Below are positions 1-6,420 of a stretch of DNA of 9,840 nucleotides, piece after piece (positions within the stretch are counted from its first letter, which is position 1; each line of letters begins with the position of its first letter). The notes under the pieces were generated by a model. It had not been told where the DNA came from and did no database searches. It saw nothing but the letters and a program-made list of their open reading frames with translations. The position numbers were made by a program, and so were the translations under genes. The DNA is taken from contig CAUDEQ010000071.1 in the NCBI GenBank assembly GCA_958448635.1, positions 1 to 9,840 of the forward strand. Direction: 5' to 3'. The DNA comes from an uncultured Bacillota bacterium. Its GTDB lineage: Bacteria; Bacillota; Clostridia; Peptostreptococcales; Anaerovoracaceae.

Positions 1-65
1 TCATTGTCATTGGGCTGTGCGCCTTCGTCGTGCAAAGGGCGCAGTGCCGCAGGCTCCCAGTCAGA
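1..65 (-). other. Region downstream of aroB, possible start of the next operon gene
   Basis: This short stretch follows the aroB stop on the minus strand. An ATG lies at 10-8 with another in the same frame at 4-2, preceded by a weak GAAGGCG purine stretch about 8-10 bases upstream, so a further gene of the aromatic operon could begin here and run off the left edge. A second minus-strand frame, the same one as aroB, is also open after the aroB stop but has no convincing start. No terminator hairpin is visible between aroB and the edge, which agrees with the operon continuing. Too little sequence is present to name the next gene. Confidence 0.3.
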
Positions 66-1178
66 TCATTTCAGCCCGGCAAGCCCTGCTGAAAAGATTT
101 CCTCGACGCTTCGGATATCCACGGGTTTCAGCCGGCAATCTCCCGCCTCATGAGGTATCACGAGAGTGAGGCTGCTTCCTCTGCGCTTTTTATCCTTAAG
201 AGCCGCCTCCGTCAGCTGTGCTGCCGAGTATGGGCAGTCAAGGGAAAATCCGGCATTGGTGAGGGCCTGGATCATGGTGTCGCAGCATTGACGGCTGCAC
301 CAGCCCATGCGCTCTGCCGCCGTCGATATGACAGCCATGCCTGTTGCCACGGCATGGCCGTGACTTATGGTGTAATCGCTGCATTTTTCTATGGCGTGGG
401 CTACCGTATGGCCCAGGTTCAGCAGCTGCCTGCTGCCCTTTTCCCGCTCGTCCTCCTCAACTATACGACGCTTCACCTCCACTGCCATGGAGGCAATGCG
501 CATCAGCAGCTCCGTATCGCTCAGAAGCTCGCTGCAGCCTTTGGAAGTCAAGAGGCGTATTATCTCAGGATCAGCTATGAATCCGGCCTTGACGGCTTCC
601 GCTATGCCGTCCAGCTTCAGGTGATCCGACAGCGTCGAAAGCACGTCGGGATCGAAGAGGACCAGCGACGGCTGGTGAAAGGCTCCGGCAAGATTTTTCC
701 CTGAGCTGAGGTTTACGCCTGTCTTACCGCCCACCGATGAATCCACCACAGCCAGCAGCGACGTAGGTATCTGTATGAAGTCCACTCCCCTGAGAAATGC
801 AGCGGCGGCAAAGCCCGTGACATCTCCTGTGATGCCGCCGCCCAGTGCGATGAGGATATCGCTTCTGGTAAAGCTGTTTTCCGCCAGATATTCCAGAATA
901 TGTGAGATCGTCGTCATGTTCTTGTTCAGCTCTCCGCCGTCAAAAACGTATTTATATACGTCAAAGCCTGCTTCAGTCAGCGACGTGTGCAGCGGGTGGG
1001 ATTCTCCTCCGTAGAGCTTGTTCACGACTGCGTCCGTCACTATGCAGACCTTTTTATCCGAAAGCTCTGCGTCCTTGAGATTGAGGGCTAGGCGTATGCA
1101 GTCGCCTGCCTCCGACAGAATGCCGGGCTTCATTATGACATCGTATTTTTTTGAGCTGTCAACGGTGATTTTTATCAT
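66..1178 (-). CDS. aroB: 3-dehydroquinate synthase
   Basis: Converts DAHP to 3-dehydroquinate, the second step of the shikimate pathway, in the cytoplasm, using NAD+ and a divalent metal. With the start chosen here the protein is 370 residues, normal for AroB. Visible family motifs are the glycine-rich nucleotide-binding stretch GGGITGD (about 113-119), PTSLLAVVDSSVGGKTGVN (138-156) and GKNLAGAFHQP (160-170). The expected metal ligands are Glu194 (in GIAEAVK), His257 (in LNLGHT) and His273 (in HGHAVA). The ATG at 1178 is preferred because GGAG sits 8 bases upstream; the earlier in-frame TTG (1199) and ATG (1196) have no ribosome binding site and would abut the tyrA stop. The gap to tyrA is 25 bases, indicating one transcript with DAHP synthase and tyrA, under the attenuator at 3124-3275. 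Confidence 0.97.
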   Translation of the reverse strand: MIKITVDSSKKYDVIMKPGILSEAGDCIRLALNLKDAELSDKKVCIVTDAVVNKLYGGESHPLHTSLTEAGFDVYKYVFDGGELNKNMTTISHILEYLAENSFTRSDILIALGGGITGDVTGFAAAAFLRGVDFIQIPTSLLAVVDSSVGGKTGVNLSSGKNLAGAFHQPSLVLFDPDVLSTLSDHLKLDGIAEAVKAGFIADPEIIRLLTSKGCSELLSDTELLMRIASMAVEVKRRIVEEDEREKGSRQLLNLGHTVAHAIEKCSDYTISHGHAVATGMAVISTAAERMGWCSRQCCDTMIQALTNAGFSLDCPYSAAQLTEAALKDKKRRGSSLTLVIPHEAGDCRLKPVDIRSVEEIFSAGLAGLK

Positions 1179-1203
1179 AAGCAATTCTCCGTCCATCAAA
1201 TCA

Positions 1204-2043
1204 TCAGAAGATTTCTCCGTCTATTATGGCCTTTTTCTCTCTGCCGTCCTTCAGCAGCTCCCGCAGCGTATCTGCATCGCTATCCTTGATGGCATCGCTG
1301 TATTTTTTCAGCTGAGCGATGAGGCCGTCGATCTCGCCGGTGAGATTGTCTGCGTTTTCCAGAAACAGCTCTGTCCACATATGCTCGTTCAGCTTTGCAA
1401 CCCTGGTGAGATCCTTGTAGCTTCCTGCGGAAAAGCCCATATGCTCCGTGGCTGTAGGGCTCTTGATATATGCGTTGGAAACAACATGGGCCAACTGCGA
1501 GGTGAAGGCGATCTTTCTGTCGTGGTCTGCTGCCGAGGAAATCTCTATATTGGTGAAGCCTATGGACGTGAAAAGCGTCTTCAGCATTTCCATTTTCTCG
1601 ATGGGCCCCTTTGTGGGCGTGAATATCATTGAGGCGTTGTTGAACAGAGATTTTTTGGCGTATTGAAAGCCTGAATGCTCCAGACCTGCCATGGGATGTC
1701 CGCCTATGAAGATGAAGTCCTTTTCATCTGCCAAAGGCATCAGGGCGTCGCAGACGATGCCCTTTACACCGCCGCAGTCCAGCACTATGGAGCCCTTCTT
1801 GAAGCTGTCGGCGTGAGTCTTTACATATTCTATGGTCGCCTGCGGATACAGGGCGACTATGGTTATATCGCACTGAGGCAGCAGCTCCTCGGTAAGAGGC
1901 TGCTCTATGGCGTCGACGAGAACGGCTTTTTTTACCACCGTATCGGAAATGTCGGCGCCGTATACCGTATGATCCGTATTCTGACTGATGGCCTTGGCAA
2001 GAGAGCCGCCTATGAGCCCCAGTCCCACTATTCCTATTTCCAT
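1204..2043 (-). CDS. tyrA: Prephenate dehydrogenase
   Basis: Oxidatively decarboxylates prephenate to 4-hydroxyphenylpyruvate, the committed step to tyrosine. The 279-residue protein starts with a Rossmann dinucleotide-binding motif, GLGLIGGSLA (7-16). It has the TyrA signature GGHPMAG (114-120) with its catalytic-type His116, then SQLAHVVSNA near 172-181 and AGSYKDLTRVA near 206-216, all typical of TyrA. There is no C-terminal ACT domain and no fused chorismate mutase, so it is the short monofunctional form; feedback control would have to lie elsewhere, for instance in the operon attenuator. Preference for NAD+ or NADP+, and for prephenate or arogenate, cannot be read here. The ATG start has AAAGG 7 bases upstream. 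It lies 42 bases after DAHP synthase and 25 bases before aroB, in one operon. Confidence 0.96.
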   Translation of the reverse strand: MEIGIVGLGLIGGSLAKAISQNTDHTVYGADISDTVVKKAVLVDAIEQPLTEELLPQCDITIVALYPQATIEYVKTHADSFKKGSIVLDCGGVKGIVCDALMPLADEKDFIFIGGHPMAGLEHSGFQYAKKSLFNNASMIFTPTKGPIEKMEMLKTLFTSIGFTNIEISSAADHDRKIAFTSQLAHVVSNAYIKSPTATEHMGFSAGSYKDLTRVAKLNEHMWTELFLENADNLTGEIDGLIAQLKKYSDAIKDSDADTLRELLKDGREKKAIIDGEIF

Positions 2044-2085
2044 ATCAATGCCTTTCCGGATTTTATCCGTCTAATCTTTTGAGTA

Positions 2086-3096
2086 TCAGCCCTTGTATGC
2101 CAAAGGTCTGATGGCGTTTATCGCCTCCATGACATCTGCAAAGGCTGCAGGAGTCAGAGACTGTGCGCCGTCGCAGAGCGCAGCCGGAGGATTGTTGTGA
2201 ACCTCTATCATCAGGCCGTCAGCTCCGGCGGCAGTGGCAGCCATGGCCATAGGCTTGACAAGATGTGCTATGCCTGTGGCGTGGCTCGGGTCGACGATGA
2301 CAGGAAGATGAGTCATTGTCTTCAGCAGCGGAATTGACGCCAGATCCAGAGTATTTCTTGTCGCAGTCTCGAAGGTTCTTATGCCTCTTTCGCAGAGGAT
2401 GACTCTTTCGTTGCCGCCGGCCATGATGTATTCGGCGCTCATGAGAAGCTCCTGCAGCGTGCTGGAAAGTCCTCTCTTTAGAAGTATAGGCTTGTCGATG
2501 TGACCAAGCTCCTTCAGCAGCTCGAAGTTCTGCATGTTTCTGGCGCCCACCTGAATGACGTCCACGTTTTCGAAGAGCGGCAGGTGGGAGATATCCATTA
2601 CCTCGGTGACGATGGGAAGTCCAGACTGAGCCTTGGCTTCCAGCAGCAGCTTTATGCCCTCGTCTCTCATTCCCTGGAATGCGTATGGAGATGTTCTCGG
2701 CTTGAATGCACCGCCTCTGTAGAGACCTGCGCCTGCAGCCTTTACATCTCTGGCAACCTCGCATACCTGCTCCTGGGATTCCACCGAGCAAGGACCGGCG
2801 ATGACCTGGAAATTTCCTCCGCCTATCTTTACGTCAGGTGTGATCTCCACTACGGAGTCCTCAGGATGGAACTTCCTGTTTACATTCTTGTACGGCTCCT
2901 GAACTCTCTTGACTGTTTCGACGATGTCGAGGGCGTTTATCAGATCCATGTCCACACCGGAGGTATCTCCTATAAGACCCATGATGGTGGAGGACTGACC
3001 TTCGCTCATATGAATGTCCAGTCCCATGCTCTTGAGCCATGCGATAAGATTATCGAGTTGTTTTTTATCGGGATTATCCTTTAATACTACTATCAT
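2086..3096 (-). CDS. aroF: 3-deoxy-7-phosphoheptulonate (DAHP) synthase, type I-beta with N-terminal regulatory domain
   Basis: Condenses phosphoenolpyruvate and erythrose 4-phosphate to DAHP, the entry reaction of aromatic amino acid synthesis. The 336-residue protein has an N-terminal ferredoxin/ACT-like domain (about 1-70), which in Thermotoga-type enzymes mediates inhibition by Tyr or Phe, followed by a TIM-barrel catalytic domain. Visible motifs are GPCSVES (101-107), FKPRTSPYAFQG (131-142), LLKRG (205-209), ERGIRTFET (236-244), DPSH (269-272) and IEVH (297-300). Expected metal ligands Cys103, His272, Glu298 and Asp309 are present. The ATG at 3096 is chosen because AGGAGG lies 11 bases upstream. 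An in-frame extension to a TTG at 3159 would read through the attenuator hairpin and is not real coding sequence. It is the first structural gene of the operon. The symbol follows common usage (also called aroA or aroG in some genomes). Confidence 0.97.
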   Translation of the reverse strand: MIVVLKDNPDKKQLDNLIAWLKSMGLDIHMSEGQSSTIMGLIGDTSGVDMDLINALDIVETVKRVQEPYKNVNRKFHPEDSVVEITPDVKIGGGNFQVIAGPCSVESQEQVCEVARDVKAAGAGLYRGGAFKPRTSPYAFQGMRDEGIKLLLEAKAQSGLPIVTEVMDISHLPLFENVDVIQVGARNMQNFELLKELGHIDKPILLKRGLSSTLQELLMSAEYIMAGGNERVILCERGIRTFETATRNTLDLASIPLLKTMTHLPVIVDPSHATGIAHLVKPMAMAATAAGADGLMIEVHNNPPAALCDGAQSLTPAAFADVMEAINAIRPLAYKG

Positions 3097-3123
3097 TTTC
3101 TTCTTTTCCTCCTGATTCGTGAT

Positions 3124-3157
3124 AAAAAATAAGCCGCCGGTGAATTTCACCTGCGGC
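3124..3157 (-). terminator. Attenuator: intrinsic terminator ahead of DAHP synthase
   Basis: On the minus strand GCCGC, A, GGTGA, loop AAT, TCACC, G, GCGGC forms a 10-bp stem with one internal A-G mismatch, directly followed by a T-rich run (TTATTTTTT). This is a textbook Rho-independent terminator placed 28 bases before the DAHP synthase ATG and 31 bases after the leader-peptide stop codon. A terminator between a promoter and its first structural gene implies that read-through is regulated. Confidence 0.9.
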
Positions 3158-3257
3158 AAGATTTGCTGTTCGTTATTAAACAGAATAATTATCTCATTGC
3201 AGCGAAATTCACCTTACCTTGTATGAAAGTAAAGTTAAAGTAAAAGTATTCAGCTGC
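3139..3257 (-). promoter_or_regulatory. Alternative RNA folds (pause hairpin and antiterminator) of the aro attenuator
   Basis: Three leader segments can pair in mutually exclusive ways. Segment 1 (3257-3249, GCAGCTGAA, leader codons 7-9) complements segment 2 (3206-3199, TTCGCTGC) with one bulged base. Segment 2 in its longer form (3213-3199, GGTGAATTTCGCTGC, within leader codons 21-26) complements segment 3 (3154-3139, GCAGGTGAAATTCACC) with 10 uninterrupted base pairs, a small bulge and 4 further pairs. Segment 3 is most of the terminator stem-loop, so 2:3 pairing destroys the terminator. A ribosome stalled at codons 10-13 would mask segment 1 and leave segment 2 free, giving antitermination. 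A ribosome reaching the stop codon would cover segment 2 and let the terminator form. The pairings were read by eye, not folded by software. Confidence 0.82.
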
Positions 3258-3275
3258 AAAGACTCTGTTTAACAT
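3189..3275 (-). CDS. Phe/Tyr-rich leader peptide of the aromatic operon
   Basis: A 28-codon ORF, ATG at 3275 to TAA at 3189, below the size cutoff of usual gene finders. The ATG is preceded by GAGG at 8 bases spacing. The peptide begins MLNRVFAAE, then has the run YFYFNFTF at residues 10-17 and a further Phe at 24: six Phe and two Tyr among 28 residues, with no Trp. It lies between a strong promoter (3385-3357) and an intrinsic terminator (3157-3124) in front of DAHP synthase. This is the arrangement of regulatory leader peptides such as PheL of enteric bacteria, although the sequence is not that of PheL. The product is expected to have no function of its own; the act of translating it senses charged tRNA-Phe and tRNA-Tyr. 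Codons 7-9 and 21-26 double as RNA-pairing segments, which would constrain the otherwise ordinary-looking tail GKVNFAAMR. Confidence 0.88.
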   Translation of the reverse strand: MLNRVFAAEYFYFNFTFIQGKVNFAAMR

Positions 3276-3308
3276 GGTTATATCCTCTTTAGATTTTCTG
3301 ATGAATCG

Positions 3309-3336
3309 TGCATGATGCATGATCGTGCATCGTGCA
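3309..3336. repeat. Inverted repeat with iterated ATCGTGCAT in the aro leader
   Basis: On the plus strand the arms TGCATGATGCA (3309-3319) and TGCATCGTGCA (3326-3336) are complementary over 11 bp with one mismatched position, around the loop TGATCG. The nonamer ATCGTGCAT occurs three times across the element (3305-3313, 3322-3330, 3329-3337). It lies about 13 to 40 bases downstream of the predicted aro transcription start, between promoter and leader peptide. It could be a repressor operator, an RNA hairpin at the 5' end of the leader, or a small dispersed repeat. Function is not known. Confidence 0.65.
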
Positions 3337-3356
3337 TTCTCGTTTTGATCAAGGTG

Positions 3357-3385
3357 ATTTTACCACCATGAAATAAATATGTAAA
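3357..3385 (-). promoter_or_regulatory. Promoter of the aromatic operon
   Basis: On the minus strand TTTACA (3385-3380) is separated by exactly 17 bases from TAAAAT (3362-3357), with TGG just before the -10 box giving an extended -10. This matches the consensus for the housekeeping sigma factor well. Transcription should start near 3350, giving a leader of about 225 bases when terminated at the attenuator. Confidence 0.75.
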
Positions 3386-3430
3386 GGGGTTAATGCGTTT
3401 TTTAACAAAAAATTATTGGTGGATATTCGA

Positions 3431-3459
3431 TTGATAAAGAGGAAAAAAACTGATAGAAT
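3431..3459 (+). promoter_or_regulatory. Promoter of the UPF0251/DUF134 gene
   Basis: TTGATA (3431-3436), a 17-base spacer, and TAGAAT (3454-3459) preceded by TGA as an extended -10. It is divergent from the aro promoter about 46 bases away. Two dyads follow: TGAC-ATAA-GTCA (3462-3473) at the expected start point, and a stem TCAGGC(C)GAG / CTCGCCTGA (3481-3503) with loop CCTT in the 5' untranslated region. Either could serve as an operator, possibly for autoregulation, but nothing in the sequence proves it. Confidence 0.72.
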
Positions 3460-3524
3460 TATGACATAAGTCAAAAACCATCAGGCCGAGCCTTCTCGCC
3501 TGAAATCATGAAAGGCGGTATAAA

Positions 3525-3890
3525 ATGCCAAGACCAAAGAAATGCCGCAGAATCTGCGCCGTGCCTGAACGATGCGCATTCGGACCTGTATCCGGCGCCG
3601 AAGCGGAAGAAATAGAGATGACCATGGATGAATACGAGACCATAAGGCTGATAGATGTGCTGGACTATACTCAGGAGATGTGCGCCAAGCAGATGGGGGT
3701 GGCCAGAACCACCGTGCAGGCGGTGTACAATGAGGCGAGAAAAAAGCTGGCACTCATGCTCACGGAGGGAAGGCCGCTAACCATAACAGGCGGCAACTAC
3801 ACAGTATGTCCCAATGCCGATATCTGCAGCAACAAGAAGGGCTGTCAGTACGAGGGCTGCGATAGCGGCGGCTGCTGCCACAGAAAATGA
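3525..3890 (+). CDS. UPF0251 / DUF134 family predicted DNA-binding protein
   Basis: A 121-residue protein starting MPRPKKCRRI, the hallmark N-terminus of the UPF0251 (DUF134) family. The middle (about 30-78) contains a helix-turn-helix resembling sigma-70 region 4, with the TRL-like segment ETIRLIDVLDYTQ and the recognition-helix region GVARTTVQAVYNEARKKL. The C-terminal tail is cysteine-rich (Cys95, 101, 107, 112, 117, 118), with more cysteines at 7, 11 and 17, suggesting bound zinc or an iron-sulfur cluster. Family members often sit beside dinitrogenase iron-molybdenum cofactor/NifX-like genes; no such neighbour is in this window, so the target is unknown. AAAGG lies 9 bases before the ATG. 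It is transcribed alone from the promoter at 3431-3459 and ends at the hairpin at 3922-3959. Confidence 0.93.
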   Translation: MPRPKKCRRICAVPERCAFGPVSGAEAEEIEMTMDEYETIRLIDVLDYTQEMCAKQMGVARTTVQAVYNEARKKLALMLTEGRPLTITGGNYTVCPNADICSNKKGCQYEGCDSGGCCHRK

Positions 3891-3921
3891 ATATAGAGGG
3901 CAGAAAACTTTCTCTGCAATG

Positions 3922-3959
3922 ATAAATCCCGATGCCAAGCTGTTGACATCGGGATTTAT
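3922..3959. terminator. Bidirectional terminator between the DUF134 gene and htrA
   Basis: A perfect 13-bp inverted repeat, ATAAATCCCGATG (3922-3934) and CATCGGGATTTAT (3947-3959), with a 12-base loop that may close further by CAA/TTG. It lies between two convergent genes, 31 bases after the plus-strand stop and 24 bases after the minus-strand stop. T-rich sequence is mostly within the stem ends, so it can serve both strands but with a moderate U-run on each. A weaker GCAGA/TCTGC hairpin precedes it at 3900-3917. Confidence 0.8.
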
Positions 3960-3983
3960 TCATAAATATGAGGTTGAAAAAGA

Positions 3984-5282
3984 TTAACTTCCTGTTTTCT
4001 CTTCAAGCTTGAAGCTTATATCCATGGTCTTGCCGTCTCTCACGATGGTATAGGTGATCTTGTCGCCTACATCGTGGGACGTTATGATGGATGAAAGCTC
4101 GTTAAAGGTACTTACCTTTGTTCCATCTATGGCGTACACCAGATCGCCGCTTTTGAAGCCGGCATTTTTGGCGTTTTCGCCGTCAACGGAGTATATATAC
4201 ACTCCACCGGAGCTCTGACCGCCGCCGAATAAGGAATCCAGACCGCCGGAGCCACCTGTATTTTCAGTATATGTCATGCCCGTTGAGGGCTGATCGCTTA
4301 CATAACCCTTATCCATTATCTGATGCGCCACGTCGGCAGCCTTGTTTATCGGTATGGCAAAGCCCAGACCTTCAACGTCGGAGCCGGCGGATTTGGCGAC
4401 AACCAGACCTATGAGCTGACTGTCACCGTTGAACAGCCCTCCTCCGGAATTGCCGGGATTTATGGAGCTGTCGGTCTGGAGCAGCGTCATGGTTTTGCCG
4501 TCTATTGCCAGCTGTCTGTCAAGGGCGCTGATGATGCCGGCAGTTACAGTTCCGCCCAGCTCACCGAGAGGATTTCCTATGGCCACTGCCAGATCTCCCA
4601 CTGCCAGCTGATCGCTGTTGCCGTAGGTGGCGGGAGTGAGATTTTTCGCATCTATTTTCAGTACCGCCACGTCAGTTATGGAGTCAGCGCCTACGAGTGT
4701 AGCCTCGTATTCCTTGCCGTCGGCCGTTGTCACTGTTATCTTGCCTGCCCCTTCGATGACGTGATTGTTTGTCATTATATAGCCGTCATTGGTGATGATG
4801 ACACCGCTTCCGGCTCCCTGCGTTACATACTGCTGCATCCATGCGTCGGAAACCACGCTTTCAGTTTTGATTTCAACGACGCTCGGCTTGGCTGCTTCGG
4901 TGATTTCCTGGACGCTCATGTTGGCGCCTGTGGCATCCTCAAGAGTGTATCCTGCCGGAGATGCACTGGCCTTTTTCACCTCTCCCGTGCCGCCGGAACC
5001 GAGGAAGTAATTGCCCGCTATGGCGCCGCCGAAGCCGGCAGCTGCAGAAACAACAAGGCATACGACGATAAGCAGGGCAATGCCCTTTCTCGTCAGATTC
5101 ACATATCCGGAGCTTCCGGAGCTGCGTCTTTTACTGCGGGTACCGTGGCTTCGATGAAAATCCGTCTCACCGTAGGAGACTGCAGAGCCGTCATCGGCAT
5201 CCAGCATAGTGAAGCCCTCTCCGTAATGGAGGCTGCTGTTGTTATCGTCATCTCGTTTGTAACCATCTCTGTATTCGTCCAT
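3984..5282 (-). CDS. htrA: HtrA/DegP-like membrane-anchored serine protease with PDZ domain
   Basis: A 432-residue S1C-family protease for quality control of misfolded proteins at the outer face of the membrane. The N-terminus (1-66) is hydrophilic and rich in Asp, Ser and Gly, with basic residues just before a single membrane segment (about 67-95, GIALLIVVCLVVSAAAGFGG...). The trypsin-like domain (about 120-325) carries the full catalytic triad: His174 in TNNHVIEG, Asp204 in SITDVAVLKID and Ser279 in the canonical INPGNSGGGLF. A Gly/Ser-rich linker (about 340-360) leads to one PDZ domain (about 360-428). Topology is inferred as N-terminus in, protease outside. The start is supported by AAAGGTG 5-7 bases upstream. 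It is monocistronic, convergent with the DUF134 gene and divergent from hslO, with a 196-bp shared upstream region. No confident promoter for it was found there. Confidence 0.96.
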   Translation of the reverse strand: MDEYRDGYKRDDDNNSSLHYGEGFTMLDADDGSAVSYGETDFHRSHGTRSKRRSSGSSGYVNLTRKGIALLIVVCLVVSAAAGFGGAIAGNYFLGSGGTGEVKKASASPAGYTLEDATGANMSVQEITEAAKPSVVEIKTESVVSDAWMQQYVTQGAGSGVIITNDGYIMTNNHVIEGAGKITVTTADGKEYEATLVGADSITDVAVLKIDAKNLTPATYGNSDQLAVGDLAVAIGNPLGELGGTVTAGIISALDRQLAIDGKTMTLLQTDSSINPGNSGGGLFNGDSQLIGLVVAKSAGSDVEGLGFAIPINKAADVAHQIMDKGYVSDQPSTGMTYTENTGGSGGLDSLFGGGQSSGGVYIYSVDGENAKNAGFKSGDLVYAIDGTKVSTFNELSSIITSHDVGDKITYTIVRDGKTMDISFKLEEKTGS

Positions 5283-5407
5283 AGCATCACCTTTGAAAAA
5301 TTGAACTTAAAACATTTATATATCGTTTATAACCCCTCTTCGCTTTTAATATACAAATTCAATATGTGGATTTAGTGTTGAAAATATGTGATTATCTGAA
5401 GAAAAGG

Positions 5408-5437
5408 TTAAACATTTCTTTCATAATATGATAGAAT
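5408..5437 (+). promoter_or_regulatory. Probable promoter of hslO
   Basis: TTAAAC (5408-5413), an 18-base spacer and TAGAAT (5432-5437) preceded by TGA. The nine bases TGATAGAAT are the same extended -10 seen in the DUF134 promoter at 3451-3459. The -35 match is mediocre. It lies about 42 bases before the hslO start codon. Confidence 0.5.
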
Positions 5438-5478
5438 CTATTATGTATGATAAAAATGAGACAGAAGGAAGATAAAAT

Positions 5479-6393
5479 ATGGGCAACACATTGATCGCCG
5501 TGGATAAAAGCGGCTCATACAGAGTATATATTACGATAACTACTGAAATGGTGCAGAAGGCTTCGGATATCCATGAGACGACGCCGCTGGCTTCGGCGGG
5601 ATTGGGCAGAGTTCTGACAGCCGCAGGCCTCATGGGAATAATGATGAAGGACGACAGCAATAAGCTGACAGTCAGCTTCAAGGGCGACGGTCCCGCCAGA
5701 CAGATACTGGCGACGGCATATGGCGACGGAAGAGTAAAGGGCTATATATCGAATCCGTATGTGGATCTGCCGCTGAAGGCGCCCGGAAAGCTGGATGTGG
5801 GCGGCTCTCTGGGAAAGGGAGAGCTGACGGTCATAAAAGATCTGGGCATGAAGGAGCCGTATGTGGGAACGGTTTCCCTGGTGAGCGGAGAAATAGCCGA
5901 GGACCTCACATCGTATTTCTTCATTTCCGAGCAGCAGAGATCATCTGTGGCTCTCGGCGTGAAGGTGGAAAAAGACCTCAGCATAGGGGCTGCCGGAGGA
6001 CTTGTTATCCAGATGCTGCCGGATGCCGAGGAAGGCTCGATAGATGCGCTGGAGCAGATGATATCCAAGATGGAGCCCATCACAACGTCCATAAGCAAGG
6101 TGACGGAAAGCTCCGCAGGAGCTACTGAGCAGGGCATGGTCAGAATGCTTTTGGATTACATCTTCAAGGATATGCCGGAGGAATACAGACCGGAGCCTTT
6201 GGGAGAGAGAACGATTCGTTGGGATTGCGACTGCAGCCATGAAAGGATGAGAAATGCACTGATGACCATAGGCAGAAAGGATATGACGGAGATAATAGAG
6301 GAGGACGGCAGCGCAGAGCTTCAGTGCCAGTTTTGCTTGAACAAGCAGCGTTTCAGCAAAGAGGAACTGCTGGAAATGCTGGAAAACATGTAA
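5479..6393 (+). CDS. hslO: Hsp33 redox-regulated molecular chaperone
   Basis: A cytoplasmic holdase chaperone activated by oxidation and unfolding. The protein has 304 residues, a normal Hsp33 length. The N-terminal substrate-binding domain covers about 1-180, with family-typical GLGRVLTAAGLMG (41-53) and the GYISNPYVDLPL region (88-99). The C-terminal redox switch carries the four zinc-binding cysteines as CXC (Cys250, Cys252) and CXXC (Cys283, Cys286), separated by 30 residues, within the usual range, so the switch looks intact. AAGGA lies 9 bases before the ATG. It heads a plus-strand cluster: DUF1934 protein (27-base gap), a micro-ORF and the UPF0371 protein. It is divergent from htrA, another protein quality-control gene; a shared stress response is plausible but not shown. 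Confidence 0.97.
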   Translation: MGNTLIAVDKSGSYRVYITITTEMVQKASDIHETTPLASAGLGRVLTAAGLMGIMMKDDSNKLTVSFKGDGPARQILATAYGDGRVKGYISNPYVDLPLKAPGKLDVGGSLGKGELTVIKDLGMKEPYVGTVSLVSGEIAEDLTSYFFISEQQRSSVALGVKVEKDLSIGAAGGLVIQMLPDAEEGSIDALEQMISKMEPITTSISKVTESSAGATEQGMVRMLLDYIFKDMPEEYRPEPLGERTIRWDCDCSHERMRNALMTIGRKDMTEIIEEDGSAELQCQFCLNKQRFSKEELLEMLENM

Positions 6394-6420
6394 AAGAAAC
6401 AGAGAATTGGAGAGAGATTT

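Noticed and set aside
3097..3159. N-terminal extension of DAHP synthase to a TTG at 3159
   Set aside because: The extension would encode the terminator hairpin and its T-run, lacks a ribosome binding site at 3159, and precedes an ATG with a good AGGAGG.
3097..3400. T-box riboswitch upstream of DAHP synthase
   Set aside because: No T-box consensus or specifier-loop layout was seen, the leader is too short, and the leader peptide with its terminator explains the region.
4323..5375. Long plus-strand ORF (350 codons) opposite htrA
   Set aside because: It is antisense to a clear HtrA protease with an intact catalytic triad, and its composition (Cys, Tyr, His-rich) is typical of a shadow frame.
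5283..5400. htrA promoter candidates such as TTGTAT with TATAAA
   Set aside because: The spacing is 19 bases and the matches are poor; several equally weak options exist in this AT-rich stretch.
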